From NCBI GenBank assembly GCA_024641725.1, contig JAHECM010000093.1, positions 1-7,820 on the forward strand: DNA of 7,820 nucleotides, written 5' to 3'. Source of the DNA: Limnohabitans sp. (GTDB lineage: Bacteria; Pseudomonadota; Gammaproteobacteria; Burkholderiales; Burkholderiaceae_C). A model generated the notes under the pieces. It did not search any database, had not been told where the DNA came from, and saw only the letters and a program-made list of their open reading frames with translations. The position numbers and the translations under genes were made by a program. Of the stretch, positions 1-6,479 are shown piece by piece; the first letter of the stretch is position 1, and each line of letters begins with the position of its first letter.

Positions 1-530
1 CCCACCTCTTTGGGCAGGCTTTTGAGTGCGGCGGCGGCTTCTTTGTCGCTGTAACCCAGCGCCAGCAACGCTTGCTGGATGTCGCTTTGCGCATCGCTGG
101 TGCTCACGGCAAACAAACCGCCCAAATCACCACCCAACTTGCCTTTGAGCTCGAGCAGCAAGCGTTCGGCGGTTTTTTTGCCGATCCCCGGCACTTTGAC
201 CAAGCGGCCTGCCTCCTGACTGGTGATGGCCTGGGCCAAATCGGCCACGCTCATGCCCGACAGCACACTCAGGGCCGTGCGCGGGCCAACGCCCGAAATT
301 TTGATGAGCTGGCGAAACGCCTCACGCTCAGCCGCCGTGGCAAAGCCATAGAGGATTTGCGCATCTTCTCGCACCACAAAGTGCGTCAGCAGGCTGACTT
401 TTTCGCCGGTGGCGGGCAGGTTGTAGAACGTGCTCATGGGGACATTCACCTCATAGCCCACACCGTGACAGTCCACGATGACTTCGGGCGGGTTCTTGTC
501 GCTGAGGGTGCCGGTGAGTTTGCCGATCAT
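1..530 (-). CDS. ruvA: Holliday junction branch migration protein RuvA (3' end outside window)
   Basis: RuvA binds four-way DNA junctions as a tetramer and loads the RuvB motor for branch migration in recombinational repair. The first 176 codons are visible; the usual length is about 190, so only the end of domain III is missing. The start MIGKLTGTL is the canonical RuvA N-terminus. Residues 1-65 form the OB-fold domain (VDCHGVGYEV, then EDAQILYGF). Two helix-hairpin-helix motifs follow: ISGVGPRTALSVL at about 78-90 and VPGIGKKTAERLLLEL at about 113-128. Domain III begins at about 148 (DIQQALLALGYSDKEA). No strong Shine-Dalgarno is seen before the ATG at 530. The gene is divergent from the phoH-like gene across 87 bp. 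A long open frame on the plus strand here is only its antisense shadow. The identification is certain from the motifs. Confidence 0.96.
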   Translation of the reverse strand, partial: MIGKLTGTLSDKNPPEVIVDCHGVGYEVNVPMSTFYNLPATGEKVSLLTHFVVREDAQILYGFATAAEREAFRQLIKISGVGPRTALSVLSGMSVADLAQAITSQEAGRLVKVPGIGKKTAERLLLELKGKLGGDLGGLFAVSTSDAQSDIQQALLALGYSDKEAAAALKSLPKEV

Positions 531-617
531 GGGGTGCAGGCTTTACAGGTTGATTTTCGCCACAGGGCATGGGGCGCTAAACTTGCAGCGCCCCTTGGTC
601 AACCGCAGATTATCAAC
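531..617. promoter_or_regulatory. Divergent ruvA/phoH intergenic region with nested inverted repeat
   Basis: These 87 bp separate two divergent genes, so promoters for both should lie here or inside the neighbouring coding ends; no convincing -35/-10 pair could be picked. The region holds a perfect 8-bp inverted repeat, GGGGCGCT (571-578) and AGCGCCCC (587-594), with an 8-nt loop. It is nested asymmetrically inside a 6-bp inverted repeat, GGTTGA (548-553) and TCAACC (599-604). Neither strand has a T-run after the stem, so a terminator is unlikely. An operator or leader hairpin is possible. Confidence 0.45.
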
Positions 618-1595
618 TTGATCGTCAGACACACCTTCACCCCGCACAACAACACCCGCTTGTCGCACCTGTGCGGCCCGATGGATGCGCACTTGCGCAG
701 CATCGAGGCGGGCTTGCAGGTGAGCATCGCCCACCGCCACGAGCAGTTCAAGGTGGACGGCCCCAAAGCCCATGCGCAGCAGGCCATGGAGCTGCTGCAA
801 GCCTTGTACGAGATGGCCGAGCGCCCGATTGCCGCCGACACCTTGCAACTGATGATGGCCGGTGACGGCGAGAACGCTGGCACACAGCCCCCTTTGCAAA
901 CCCGCCGCACGGACTTGAAGGCCCGCACCCCCACGCAAGCGGACTACCTGGACTGCATTGCCAGCCACGACATCACCTTTGGCATTGGCCCGGCGGGCAC
1001 GGGCAAAACCTACTTGGCCGTGGCGGCCGCGGTGGACGCGCTGGAGCGCTCGAGCGTGCAGCGCATTGTGCTGACCCGCCCAGCGGTGGAAGCCGGTGAG
1101 CGCTTGGGCTTTTTGCCGGGCGACCTGTCGCAAAAGGTGGACCCGTACCTGCGCCCGCTGTACGACGCCCTGTACGACCTGATGGGCTACGACAAGGTGC
1201 AAAAAGCTTTTGAGCGCAATGCACTGGAGATCGCCCCACTGGCCTTCATGCGCGGGCGCACCCTGAACAACGCTTTCGTCATCTTGGACGAAGCGCAAAA
1301 CACCTCGGTCGAGCAGATGAAGATGTTCCTGACCCGCATCGGCTTTGGGGCCAAGGCGGTGATCACCGGCGACGTGAGCCAAATCGACCTGCCCAAAGGG
1401 CAACTCTCGGGTCTGATCGACGCAGAACGCGTCTTAAAGCGCGTCAAGGGCATCGCCATGACCCGCTTCACCAGCGCCGACGTGGTGCGCCACCCGCTGG
1501 TGGCCCGCATCGTGGACGCCTACGACGCTCAAGGCAGCGCGGCCCTGCGGGCAGGGGGCAACGCCCGACGCAAACCCTTGCCCACCGACGATTGA
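618..1595 (+). CDS. ybeZ: PhoH-family ATPase (PhoH-like / YbeZ)
   Basis: A P-loop ATPase of the PhoH-like (YbeZ) family, linked to RNA metabolism and to its neighbour YbeY in many proteobacteria. From TTG 618 it is 325 aa, close to the usual size of about 320-350. The N-terminal region (residues 1-105) carries HLCGPMDAHL and AHRHEQFKVDGP. The ATPase domain follows, with Walker A GPAGTGKT at 124-131, RPAVEAGERLGFLPGD just after, and Walker B FVILDEAQN at 220-228. ITGDVSQIDLP and the C-terminal DVVRHPLVARIVDAY are also typical. The start is set by family similarity (IVRHTFTPHNNTRL); no Shine-Dalgarno is visible and the first in-frame ATG is 681, inside the conserved region. The frame stays open upstream to 72, but that part is antisense to ruvA. 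Its TGA lies just before ybeY, suggesting one transcript. The function is sure at family level; the exact start is not. Confidence 0.93.
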   Translation: MIVRHTFTPHNNTRLSHLCGPMDAHLRSIEAGLQVSIAHRHEQFKVDGPKAHAQQAMELLQALYEMAERPIAADTLQLMMAGDGENAGTQPPLQTRRTDLKARTPTQADYLDCIASHDITFGIGPAGTGKTYLAVAAAVDALERSSVQRIVLTRPAVEAGERLGFLPGDLSQKVDPYLRPLYDALYDLMGYDKVQKAFERNALEIAPLAFMRGRTLNNAFVILDEAQNTSVEQMKMFLTRIGFGAKAVITGDVSQIDLPKGQLSGLIDAERVLKRVKGIAMTRFTSADVVRHPLVARIVDAYDAQGSAALRAGGNARRKPLPTDD

Positions 1596-1612
1596 CCTTT
1601 CGACAAACACCC

Positions 1613-2068
1613 ATGGCCCTGCAAAAACTCCAGCTCTCTCTGCAATTTGGCGACATTCCCTATGCCGCCCGCCACCGCGCAGCGCTCCCCCGCCATGCCG
1701 TGGCCCGCGCCATTCGGCATGCCTTGGCGGACGACGCCGAGATCACGGTGCGCATCGTGGACGAAGCAGAAGGCCGCGCACTGAATTTGGCTTACCGCAA
1801 GAAGGATTACGCCACCAACGTGCTGACCTTTGACTACGAGCAAGAGCCCATGGTGATGGCTGATTTGGTCTTGTGTGCCCCGGTGGTGGCGCGCGAAGCC
1901 AAAGAGCAAGGCAAAACGCTGGCCACCCATTACGCGCACCTGCTGGTGCACGGCACCTTGCACGCGCAGGGCTGGGACCACGAAACCAGCACCGCCGATG
2001 CCGAGGAGATGGAGGCCTATGAGGTGGCCATTTTGGCGGGCTTGGGCTTGAAGAACCCTTACCTTTGA
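1613..2068 (+). CDS. ybeY: Endoribonuclease / rRNA maturation factor YbeY
   Basis: YbeY is a small metal-dependent endoribonuclease needed for 16S rRNA 3'-end maturation and 70S ribosome quality control. From ATG 1613 the protein is 151 aa, normal for the family (about 150-160). The zinc-binding signature HGxxHxxxxxH is complete at H113, H117 and H123 (LLVHGTLHAQGWDHE). The upstream conserved block RALNLAYRKKDYATNVLTF is present, as is GDIVLC-like MADLVLC. A TTG at 1592 overlapping the phoH TGA (TTGA) would add seven residues (MTFRQTP) and give stop-start coupling. I prefer the ATG because family proteins begin close to it, but the TTG cannot be excluded. It follows the phoH-like gene by 17 bp or overlaps it, the classical YbeZ-YbeY pair. 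The usual next gene (corC/ybeX) is absent; a hairpin follows at 2109. Confidence 0.95.
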   Translation: MALQKLQLSLQFGDIPYAARHRAALPRHAVARAIRHALADDAEITVRIVDEAEGRALNLAYRKKDYATNVLTFDYEQEPMVMADLVLCAPVVAREAKEQGKTLATHYAHLLVHGTLHAQGWDHETSTADAEEMEAYEVAILAGLGLKNPYL

Positions 2069-2108
2069 GTGTTTGAGGCTCTGGGATTTGCCGACGGCAG
2101 TGGGGAGA

Positions 2109-2182
2109 CCTCGAATGGGGTGGGGCCGGGTTCCTCATGACGGGGTACCGAAAATCGTCACCCGGCCCCACCCCATTCGAGG
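2109..2182 (+). repeat. Hairpin repeat copy 1: constant 36-nt core, private stem
   Basis: A perfect inverted repeat: arm 2109-2130 (22 nt) is the exact reverse complement of 2161-2182, around a 30-nt loop. The central 36 nt (2128-2163, GGG to CCC) are identical to the reverse complement of the centre of copy 2 (2315-2350). The outer 19 nt of each arm (starting CCTCGAATGGGG) are not shared with copy 2. The loop contains GGTACC and TCATGA, and TGACG (2138-2142) can pair with CGTCA (2156-2160). The hairpin starts 41 nt after the ybeY stop. The nearest T-run is about 10 nt beyond it, so it is not a canonical intrinsic terminator, though it could still end transcription or protect the RNA 3' end. 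Confidence 0.9.
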
Positions 2183-2294
2183 CCGTGATGCGGTTTTCAA
2201 CCCACTGTTCGCAGAGTTTTTGTCAATCCTGAGGCAAGGGCTTGAACCAAAAACCACTCGTTAACAACGCGTCTCTCGCCAAACTGACCACCCA

Positions 2295-2370
2295 GGTGTG
2301 TGAGGGGATGCGGCGGGTGACGATTTTCGGTACCCCGTCATGAGGAACCCGCCGCATCCCCTCACACACC
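2295..2370 (-). repeat. Hairpin repeat copy 2: same core, different stem
   Basis: A perfect inverted repeat: arm 2295-2318 (24 nt) is the exact reverse complement of 2347-2370, with a 28-nt loop. Read on the minus strand, the central 36 nt match copy 1 base for base. The outer 20-nt arms (GGTGTGTGAGGGG...) differ from copy 1 while staying fully self-complementary; only a GGGG seven bases outside the core is shared in position. It lies 22 nt downstream of the dbpA stop, in the same sense as dbpA. No T-run follows on the minus strand. It could be a terminator-associated repeat or a small mobile or recombination unit; I do not recognise a named family. Confidence 0.9.
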
Positions 2371-2392
2371 GTCCAAGCCAAGGGCAAAGACG

Positions 2393-3778
<1,386 letters not shown>

Positions 3779-3891
3779 ACCTCGATTATCCGTTGCGCCC
3801 CACCGCGGTGAAGGCGCTGCACCCACAAAGGGCATTCAAACTGTTGTGGGAGCCCTGCCCCCGGGGCGATGGGTTCCGCCCCAAAAGCCAC
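3779..3891 (-). promoter_or_regulatory. dtd-dbpA intergenic leader with two stem-loops
   Basis: This 113-bp gap precedes dbpA. It holds an inverted repeat GGGGCG/CGCCCC (3863-3868 and 3877-3882, 8-nt loop). It also holds a perfect 10-bp palindrome CACCGCGGTG (3801-3810), flanked by GCGCC (3795-3799) and GGCGC (3813-3817), which could fold as a leader hairpin just upstream of the dbpA start. Neither has a T-run typical of an intrinsic terminator in the dtd direction. No clear -35/-10 pair was found. Confidence 0.35.
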
Positions 3892-4155
3892 TCAAGCCGT
3901 CATGCGCATCGGGATGGTGATGGGGCCGTCGTTGACGAGCGCCACCTGCATGTCGGCGGCAAACCGGCCCGTTTGCACCACCGGGTGTGCGGCGCGTGCT
4001 TGGCTCACAAAGTGCGCGTACAGGCGGCGGCCCTCGTCGGGCGCTGCGGCCTGGGTGAAGCTGGGGCGGTTGCCACCCGAAACATCCGCAGCCAGTGTGA
4101 ACTGGCTCACCACCAACAAACCACCGGCAACGTCTTGCACGCTCAGGTTCATCTT
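3892..4155 (-). pseudogene. dtd: D-aminoacyl-tRNA deacylase, C-terminal fragment (split by mobile element)
   Basis: This fragment holds codons 61-147 and the stop of the interrupted dtd. Dtd removes D-amino acids wrongly attached to tRNA and acts in the cytoplasm as a dimer. The catalytic SQFTL motif (77-81 in the rejoined protein), TGRFAADMQV (122-131) and NDGPIT (135-140, the Gly-Pro motif) are all on this half. It begins with AAG ATG AAC CTG, matching the family KMNL. Upstream the reading frame enters element sequence and meets a stop at 4186-4188. ATG 4152 (residue 62) could start an 86-aa piece, but that lacks the N-terminal strands of the fold and should not work. Rejoined with 7554-7733 the frame is intact, so the gene is broken only by insertion. 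Confidence 0.94.
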
Positions 4156-4159
4156 GCCT
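4154..4159 (+). repeat. Left target-side hexamer TTGCCT (GCCT shared with right junction)
   Basis: These six bases sit directly outside the left-most TTATGTGG of the element. They match the hexamer at the right junction (TGGCCT, 7552-7557) at five of six positions, with GCCT identical. TTGCCT agrees with the native dtd codons GGC-AAG read on the minus strand. This fits either a 4-bp duplication or a 6-bp crossover region with one mismatch. Confidence 0.7.
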
Positions 4160-4179
4160 TTATGTGGACGACCACATAA
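4160..4179. repeat. Left-end palindrome TTATGTGG-4 nt-CCACATAA
   Basis: TTATGTGG (4160-4167) and CCACATAA (4172-4179) form an 8-bp inverted repeat around ACGA. The right end has no counterpart outside its 31-bp repeat. Followed by CTTCTC and the TTATGTGG of the left inverted repeat, it makes the left end 26 bp longer than the right. It may be a recombinase binding site or the remnant of an earlier insertion. Confidence 0.8.
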
Positions 4180-4193
4180 CTTCTCTTATGTGG
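4172..4193. other. Putative tyrosine recombinase core site (8-6-8) at left end
   Basis: CCACATAA (4172-4179), a 6-bp spacer CTTCTC (4180-4185) and TTATGTGG (4186-4193) form two inverted half-sites around a hexamer. Inverted arms about a 6-8 bp crossover spacer are the usual layout for tyrosine recombinase core sites. The same layout would arise in an excised circle joining the right end (CCACATAA) through a hexamer to a left TTATGTGG. The role is inferred. Confidence 0.45.
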
Positions 4194-4216
4194 CGCCGGA
4201 ATTTATGTGTTGCTGA
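4186..4216 (+). repeat. RIT element inverted repeat, left (31 bp)
   Basis: This is the exact reverse complement of 7521-7551. It begins TTATGTGGCGCCGGAATT and contains a second, related 8-mer TTATGTGT at 4203-4210, 17 bp inward of the first. Such iterated short motifs are likely recombinase binding sites. It also supplies a stop codon (4186-4188) in the frame leading into the dtd C-terminal fragment. Confidence 0.92.
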
Positions 4217-4255
4217 GCATGCCACTCACCATCATGGCGGTATGTACGCGGCGAA

Positions 4256-4284
4256 TTGACACCACATAACTTTCGAAGTGTGCT
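4256..4284 (+). promoter_or_regulatory. Candidate promoter of the recombinase operon
   Basis: A perfect -35 hexamer TTGACA (4256-4261) is followed 17 bp later by TGTGCT (4279-4284), a weak -10 match. The element 8-mer CCACATAA (4262-4269) directly abuts the -35 box inside the spacer, so a bound recombinase could block transcription. The -35 match and its position are seen; promoter activity and autoregulation are inferred. Confidence 0.35.
4262..4269 (-). repeat. Internal copy of the element 8-mer, left side
   Basis: CCACATAA, inverted relative to the terminal TTATGTGG at 4186. A similar inverted copy (TTATGTGA, 7470-7477) lies at nearly the same depth in the right end: spans of 84 bp left and 82 bp right. 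This suggests symmetrical arm-type recombinase binding sites. Confidence 0.6.
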
Positions 4285-4310
4285 GCAGGTCTTACTTCAA
4301 GGAGACCTGC
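4285..4310 (+). promoter_or_regulatory. Hairpin enclosing the ribosome binding site of the first recombinase
   Basis: GCAGGTCT (4285-4292) pairs perfectly with AGACCTGC (4303-4310) around a 10-nt loop, ending one base before the ATG at 4312. The Shine-Dalgarno AAGGAG (4299-4304) lies partly in the loop and partly in the 3' arm. Such a structure would be expected to limit translation of the first gene and, through coupling, the whole operon. The fold is seen; the effect is inferred. Confidence 0.6.
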
Positions 4311-4311
4311 C

Positions 4312-5532
4312 ATGTTCGAAGAGTTATTCACGGCACCATTCACACGGCAACGCCATCGCAATGCAGCCTTATTGCAAGAGAGGCTGTCCTTTTTGCAAAG
4401 CTTTCGTGAGGTGGGCGCTGCGCGCCACACCTTGAGGCAGAAGGCCGAGCGGTTGCTGTGCTTTGTCAGCCACGCTCCCGCGCCATTACCCGAACGAATG
4501 AACGATGCGCAGCTGCAGCGTCTAGTCGGGAGCATTTGGAAGTCAACGCTTGCCGTTGCGTACCGTCGCCGGATTGAGCTCGATGCGAAGCGTTGGTTCG
4601 AATTCCTGGGCTGGTGGCACGAGTCTGAGGTCAAGCCCATCGACCCTGCGCTCGGCCGATTCATCGACTGGATGCGCCACGAACGGGGATTGAGCGCCAA
4701 CACCATTGCCAGTTGGACGCGCTGGACAGCCCATTTCTTGTGCTGGTGTCAGTCGCAAACCTTGACGCTCGGTTTTCTGCAACCCCAACACATAGATGCC
4801 TACCTGGCCACCTACCAGGCCCGTGGCTGGAATCGCCGTTCAGTCGGCTTCATCGTGGCCATGATGCGGGTGTTTTTGCGCCAAGCGGCTAGCCGTGGCG
4901 AGTGTGCCGCCACGCTGGCTGGCTCCATCTTCGGGCCCAGAGTCTATTCGCTCGAAGGGATTCCTGCATCCTTGAGTTGGGATGAAGTGCAACGGGTACT
5001 GGCCACCGCCAACGGCAGCAGCGAACAAGACATCCGGGACCGGGCCATCCTCATGCTCATGGCCATCTATGGCTTGCGCCGTGGCGAGATCGTGGCCTTG
5101 CGTCTCGACCAGATTGACTGGTCTGGACAGCAGCTGCACATCTGGCGGCTCAAGCGTCACCAGCCCCAGGTCTACCCTCTGGTCCCTGCCGTGGCCCAAG
5201 CACTGGCACGGTACATAGATCAGGCTCGTCCTGCTGTGGCAGACCCTGCTGTCTTCATCACCCTCAAGGCGCCGCGCAAGTCCATGCCACCCCAGACGCT
5301 GTACGAGCTTGTACGCCAGCGATTGCGCTCTATCGGCATTGACCGACCCAAGATGGGGCCTCATGCCTTGCGCCATGCCTGCGCCAGTCGCATGTTGGCT
5401 CAGGGGCTCAGCCTCAAGGAGATCGGCGATCACCTCGGACACAGCAGCACACAGGCCACCACGGCGTACACCAAGGTGGACATGGCCGCCTTACGCGCCG
5501 TAGCCGCTTTCGATCTGGGAGGCGTGCAATGA
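4312..5532 (+). CDS. ritA: RIT element tyrosine recombinase A (first of trio)
   Basis: A 406-aa integrase of the phage-integrase / tyrosine recombinase family. These enzymes cut and rejoin DNA through a 3'-phosphotyrosine intermediate. It has an unusually long N-terminal region (1-60) before the SAM-like core-binding domain (about 75-195). The catalytic domain runs from about 220 to 395. Visible catalytic residues: R256 in YGLRRGEI, likely K281 in RLKRHQ, H351-A-L-R354, H377 in LGHSS, and Y386 in TTAYTKVD. The ATG at 4312 has an excellent Shine-Dalgarno (AAGGAG, 7-nt spacing), but that site is enclosed in a hairpin. Its stop overlaps the next start as ATGA, so the next gene is probably translationally coupled. 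It is the largest and first gene, as expected for RitA. All residues for activity seem present. The symbol follows RIT naming by position, not a database match. Confidence 0.9.
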   Translation: MFEELFTAPFTRQRHRNAALLQERLSFLQSFREVGAARHTLRQKAERLLCFVSHAPAPLPERMNDAQLQRLVGSIWKSTLAVAYRRRIELDAKRWFEFLGWWHESEVKPIDPALGRFIDWMRHERGLSANTIASWTRWTAHFLCWCQSQTLTLGFLQPQHIDAYLATYQARGWNRRSVGFIVAMMRVFLRQAASRGECAATLAGSIFGPRVYSLEGIPASLSWDEVQRVLATANGSSEQDIRDRAILMLMAIYGLRRGEIVALRLDQIDWSGQQLHIWRLKRHQPQVYPLVPAVAQALARYIDQARPAVADPAVFITLKAPRKSMPPQTLYELVRQRLRSIGIDRPKMGPHALRHACASRMLAQGLSLKEIGDHLGHSSTQATTAYTKVDMAALRAVAAFDLGGVQ

Positions 5533-6479
5533 GGACCGCTGATGTCATTGCCGCCTACTTGGCCGTGCGCCGCGCCCAAGGCGTGCAACTGCGCTCATCC
5601 GAACGCGTTCTTTATCGGCTTGCTCGCCAGACGGACAACGGCGAGTTCGATGCCATCACGGCAGAGCAAATCTCCCAGTTTTTGCACGGCCCAGGCGATC
5701 TGAGTAGCACCTGGAAGGGCAAGCACGGGATGCTCAACAGCTTCTACCGTTTTGCCATCTCCAGAGGCTTGGCAAGGTGCAACCCCTTGCCAACGATTGC
5801 ACCGCAACTGCCACCGGCCCATCCCGCATACATCTACACCACCCAGGAGGTTCAACGTCTGGTGGATACGGCAGCAAAGCAGGGCAACACCAAGAGCCCG
5901 TTGAAGGGTGAGACCTATCGTTTGCTGATTTTGTTGATGTACGGCGCCGCACTGCGGGTGAGCGAGGCCATGGGTCTGCAGTTGCGCGATGTGGATCTGC
6001 AGGCCAGTACCTTGCTGATTCGCGAGACCAAGTTTTACAAGACACGTTGGGTACCCATGGGCCCTCGCTTGCGGGATGAGGTGGCCCGCTACCTGGCCAA
6101 ACGCACCGCTTTGCTCACAGCAAAGGGCGACGAGTCGACCCTGCTGTGTTCGCGAACTGGCCACCACCTGTGGTACCAAGATGTGGTGACGCTGTTTCAG
6201 CACATCAGAAGTGAGGCAGGCATTGGCATTCCGCCCGGTGCCACGCGCCCGCCTCGGATGCACGACTTGCGCCATACAGCCGCTATGCACCGGCTGGTCA
6301 GCTGGTACAAGCTAGGACTCGATGTCAACAAGCTCCTGCCTCAACTCTCCACCTACATGGGTCACAACGGTGTAGCTTCCACGCAGCGCTACCTGCACAT
6401 GACCCCGGATTTGCTGGCACAGGCAAGCCAGCGCTTTGCGGTCTTCGCAGGCCAGGGAGATCATCATGCGCAATCGTGA
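5529..6479 (+). CDS. ritB: RIT element tyrosine recombinase B (second of trio)
   Basis: A 316-aa tyrosine recombinase, second in the trio. The core-binding domain spans about 1-90 (ITAEQISQFL, LNSFYRFAISRGL). The catalytic domain starts near 102 (IYTTQEVQRLV). Catalytic residues: R143 in GAALRVSEA, a lysine at 168 or 171 in RETKFYKTRWVP, H245-D-L-R248, H279 in YMGHNG, and the nucleophile Y288 in TQRYLHM. The start ATG lies in an ATGA overlap with the first gene and has no strong Shine-Dalgarno of its own, which points to coupling. Its last codons overlap the third gene by 14 bp. It is clearly diverged from the other two, so the trio is not a recent tandem duplication. The three proteins may act together at the element ends, as proposed for RIT elements. 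Identification as a recombinase is firm; its separate role is unknown. Confidence 0.9.
   Translation: MRTADVIAAYLAVRRAQGVQLRSSERVLYRLARQTDNGEFDAITAEQISQFLHGPGDLSSTWKGKHGMLNSFYRFAISRGLARCNPLPTIAPQLPPAHPAYIYTTQEVQRLVDTAAKQGNTKSPLKGETYRLLILLMYGAALRVSEAMGLQLRDVDLQASTLLIRETKFYKTRWVPMGPRLRDEVARYLAKRTALLTAKGDESTLLCSRTGHHLWYQDVVTLFQHIRSEAGIGIPPGATRPPRMHDLRHTAAMHRLVSWYKLGLDVNKLLPQLSTYMGHNGVASTQRYLHMTPDLLAQASQRFAVFAGQGDHHAQS

Larger units (their letters stand above)
2069..2392. other. Gene-free convergent intergenic region
   Basis: This 324-bp stretch lies between the convergent ends of ybeY and dbpA and holds no credible coding sequence. Short open frames here run through the hairpins and have no family look. 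It contains two long hairpins (2109-2182 and 2295-2370), arranged head to head around a 112-bp spacer (2183-2294). The spacer is less GC-rich, with short T- and A-runs, and shows no gene or RNA structure that I recognise. Confidence 0.7.

Noticed and set aside
72..617. Long plus-strand open frame joined to the N-terminus of the phoH-like protein
   Set aside because: It is antisense to ruvA, shows no family similarity, and only stays open because of high GC3 bias.
2109..2182. Canonical Rho-independent terminator after ybeY
   Set aside because: The stem is very long, the loop is 30 nt and no T-run follows directly; the conserved loop fits a repeat better. A role in termination is still possible.
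2073..2264. Short plus-strand open frame after ybeY
   Set aside because: It runs through the hairpin repeat, has no ribosome binding site and no recognisable family.
2109..2370. Integron attC sites or a MITE
   Set aside because: attC sites conserve their outer boxes and vary in the centre, the opposite of what is seen; MITEs would share the terminal repeats, which here differ.
2109..2370. CRISPR-like repeats
   Set aside because: Only two copies, in opposite orientation, no regular spacers and no cas genes.
3863..3882. Terminator of dtd
   Set aside because: A 6-bp GC stem without a T-run on the dtd strand; kept only as a possible leader structure.
5595..6290. 231-aa minus-strand open frame within the element
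   Set aside because: Antisense to the second recombinase gene with no domain signal.
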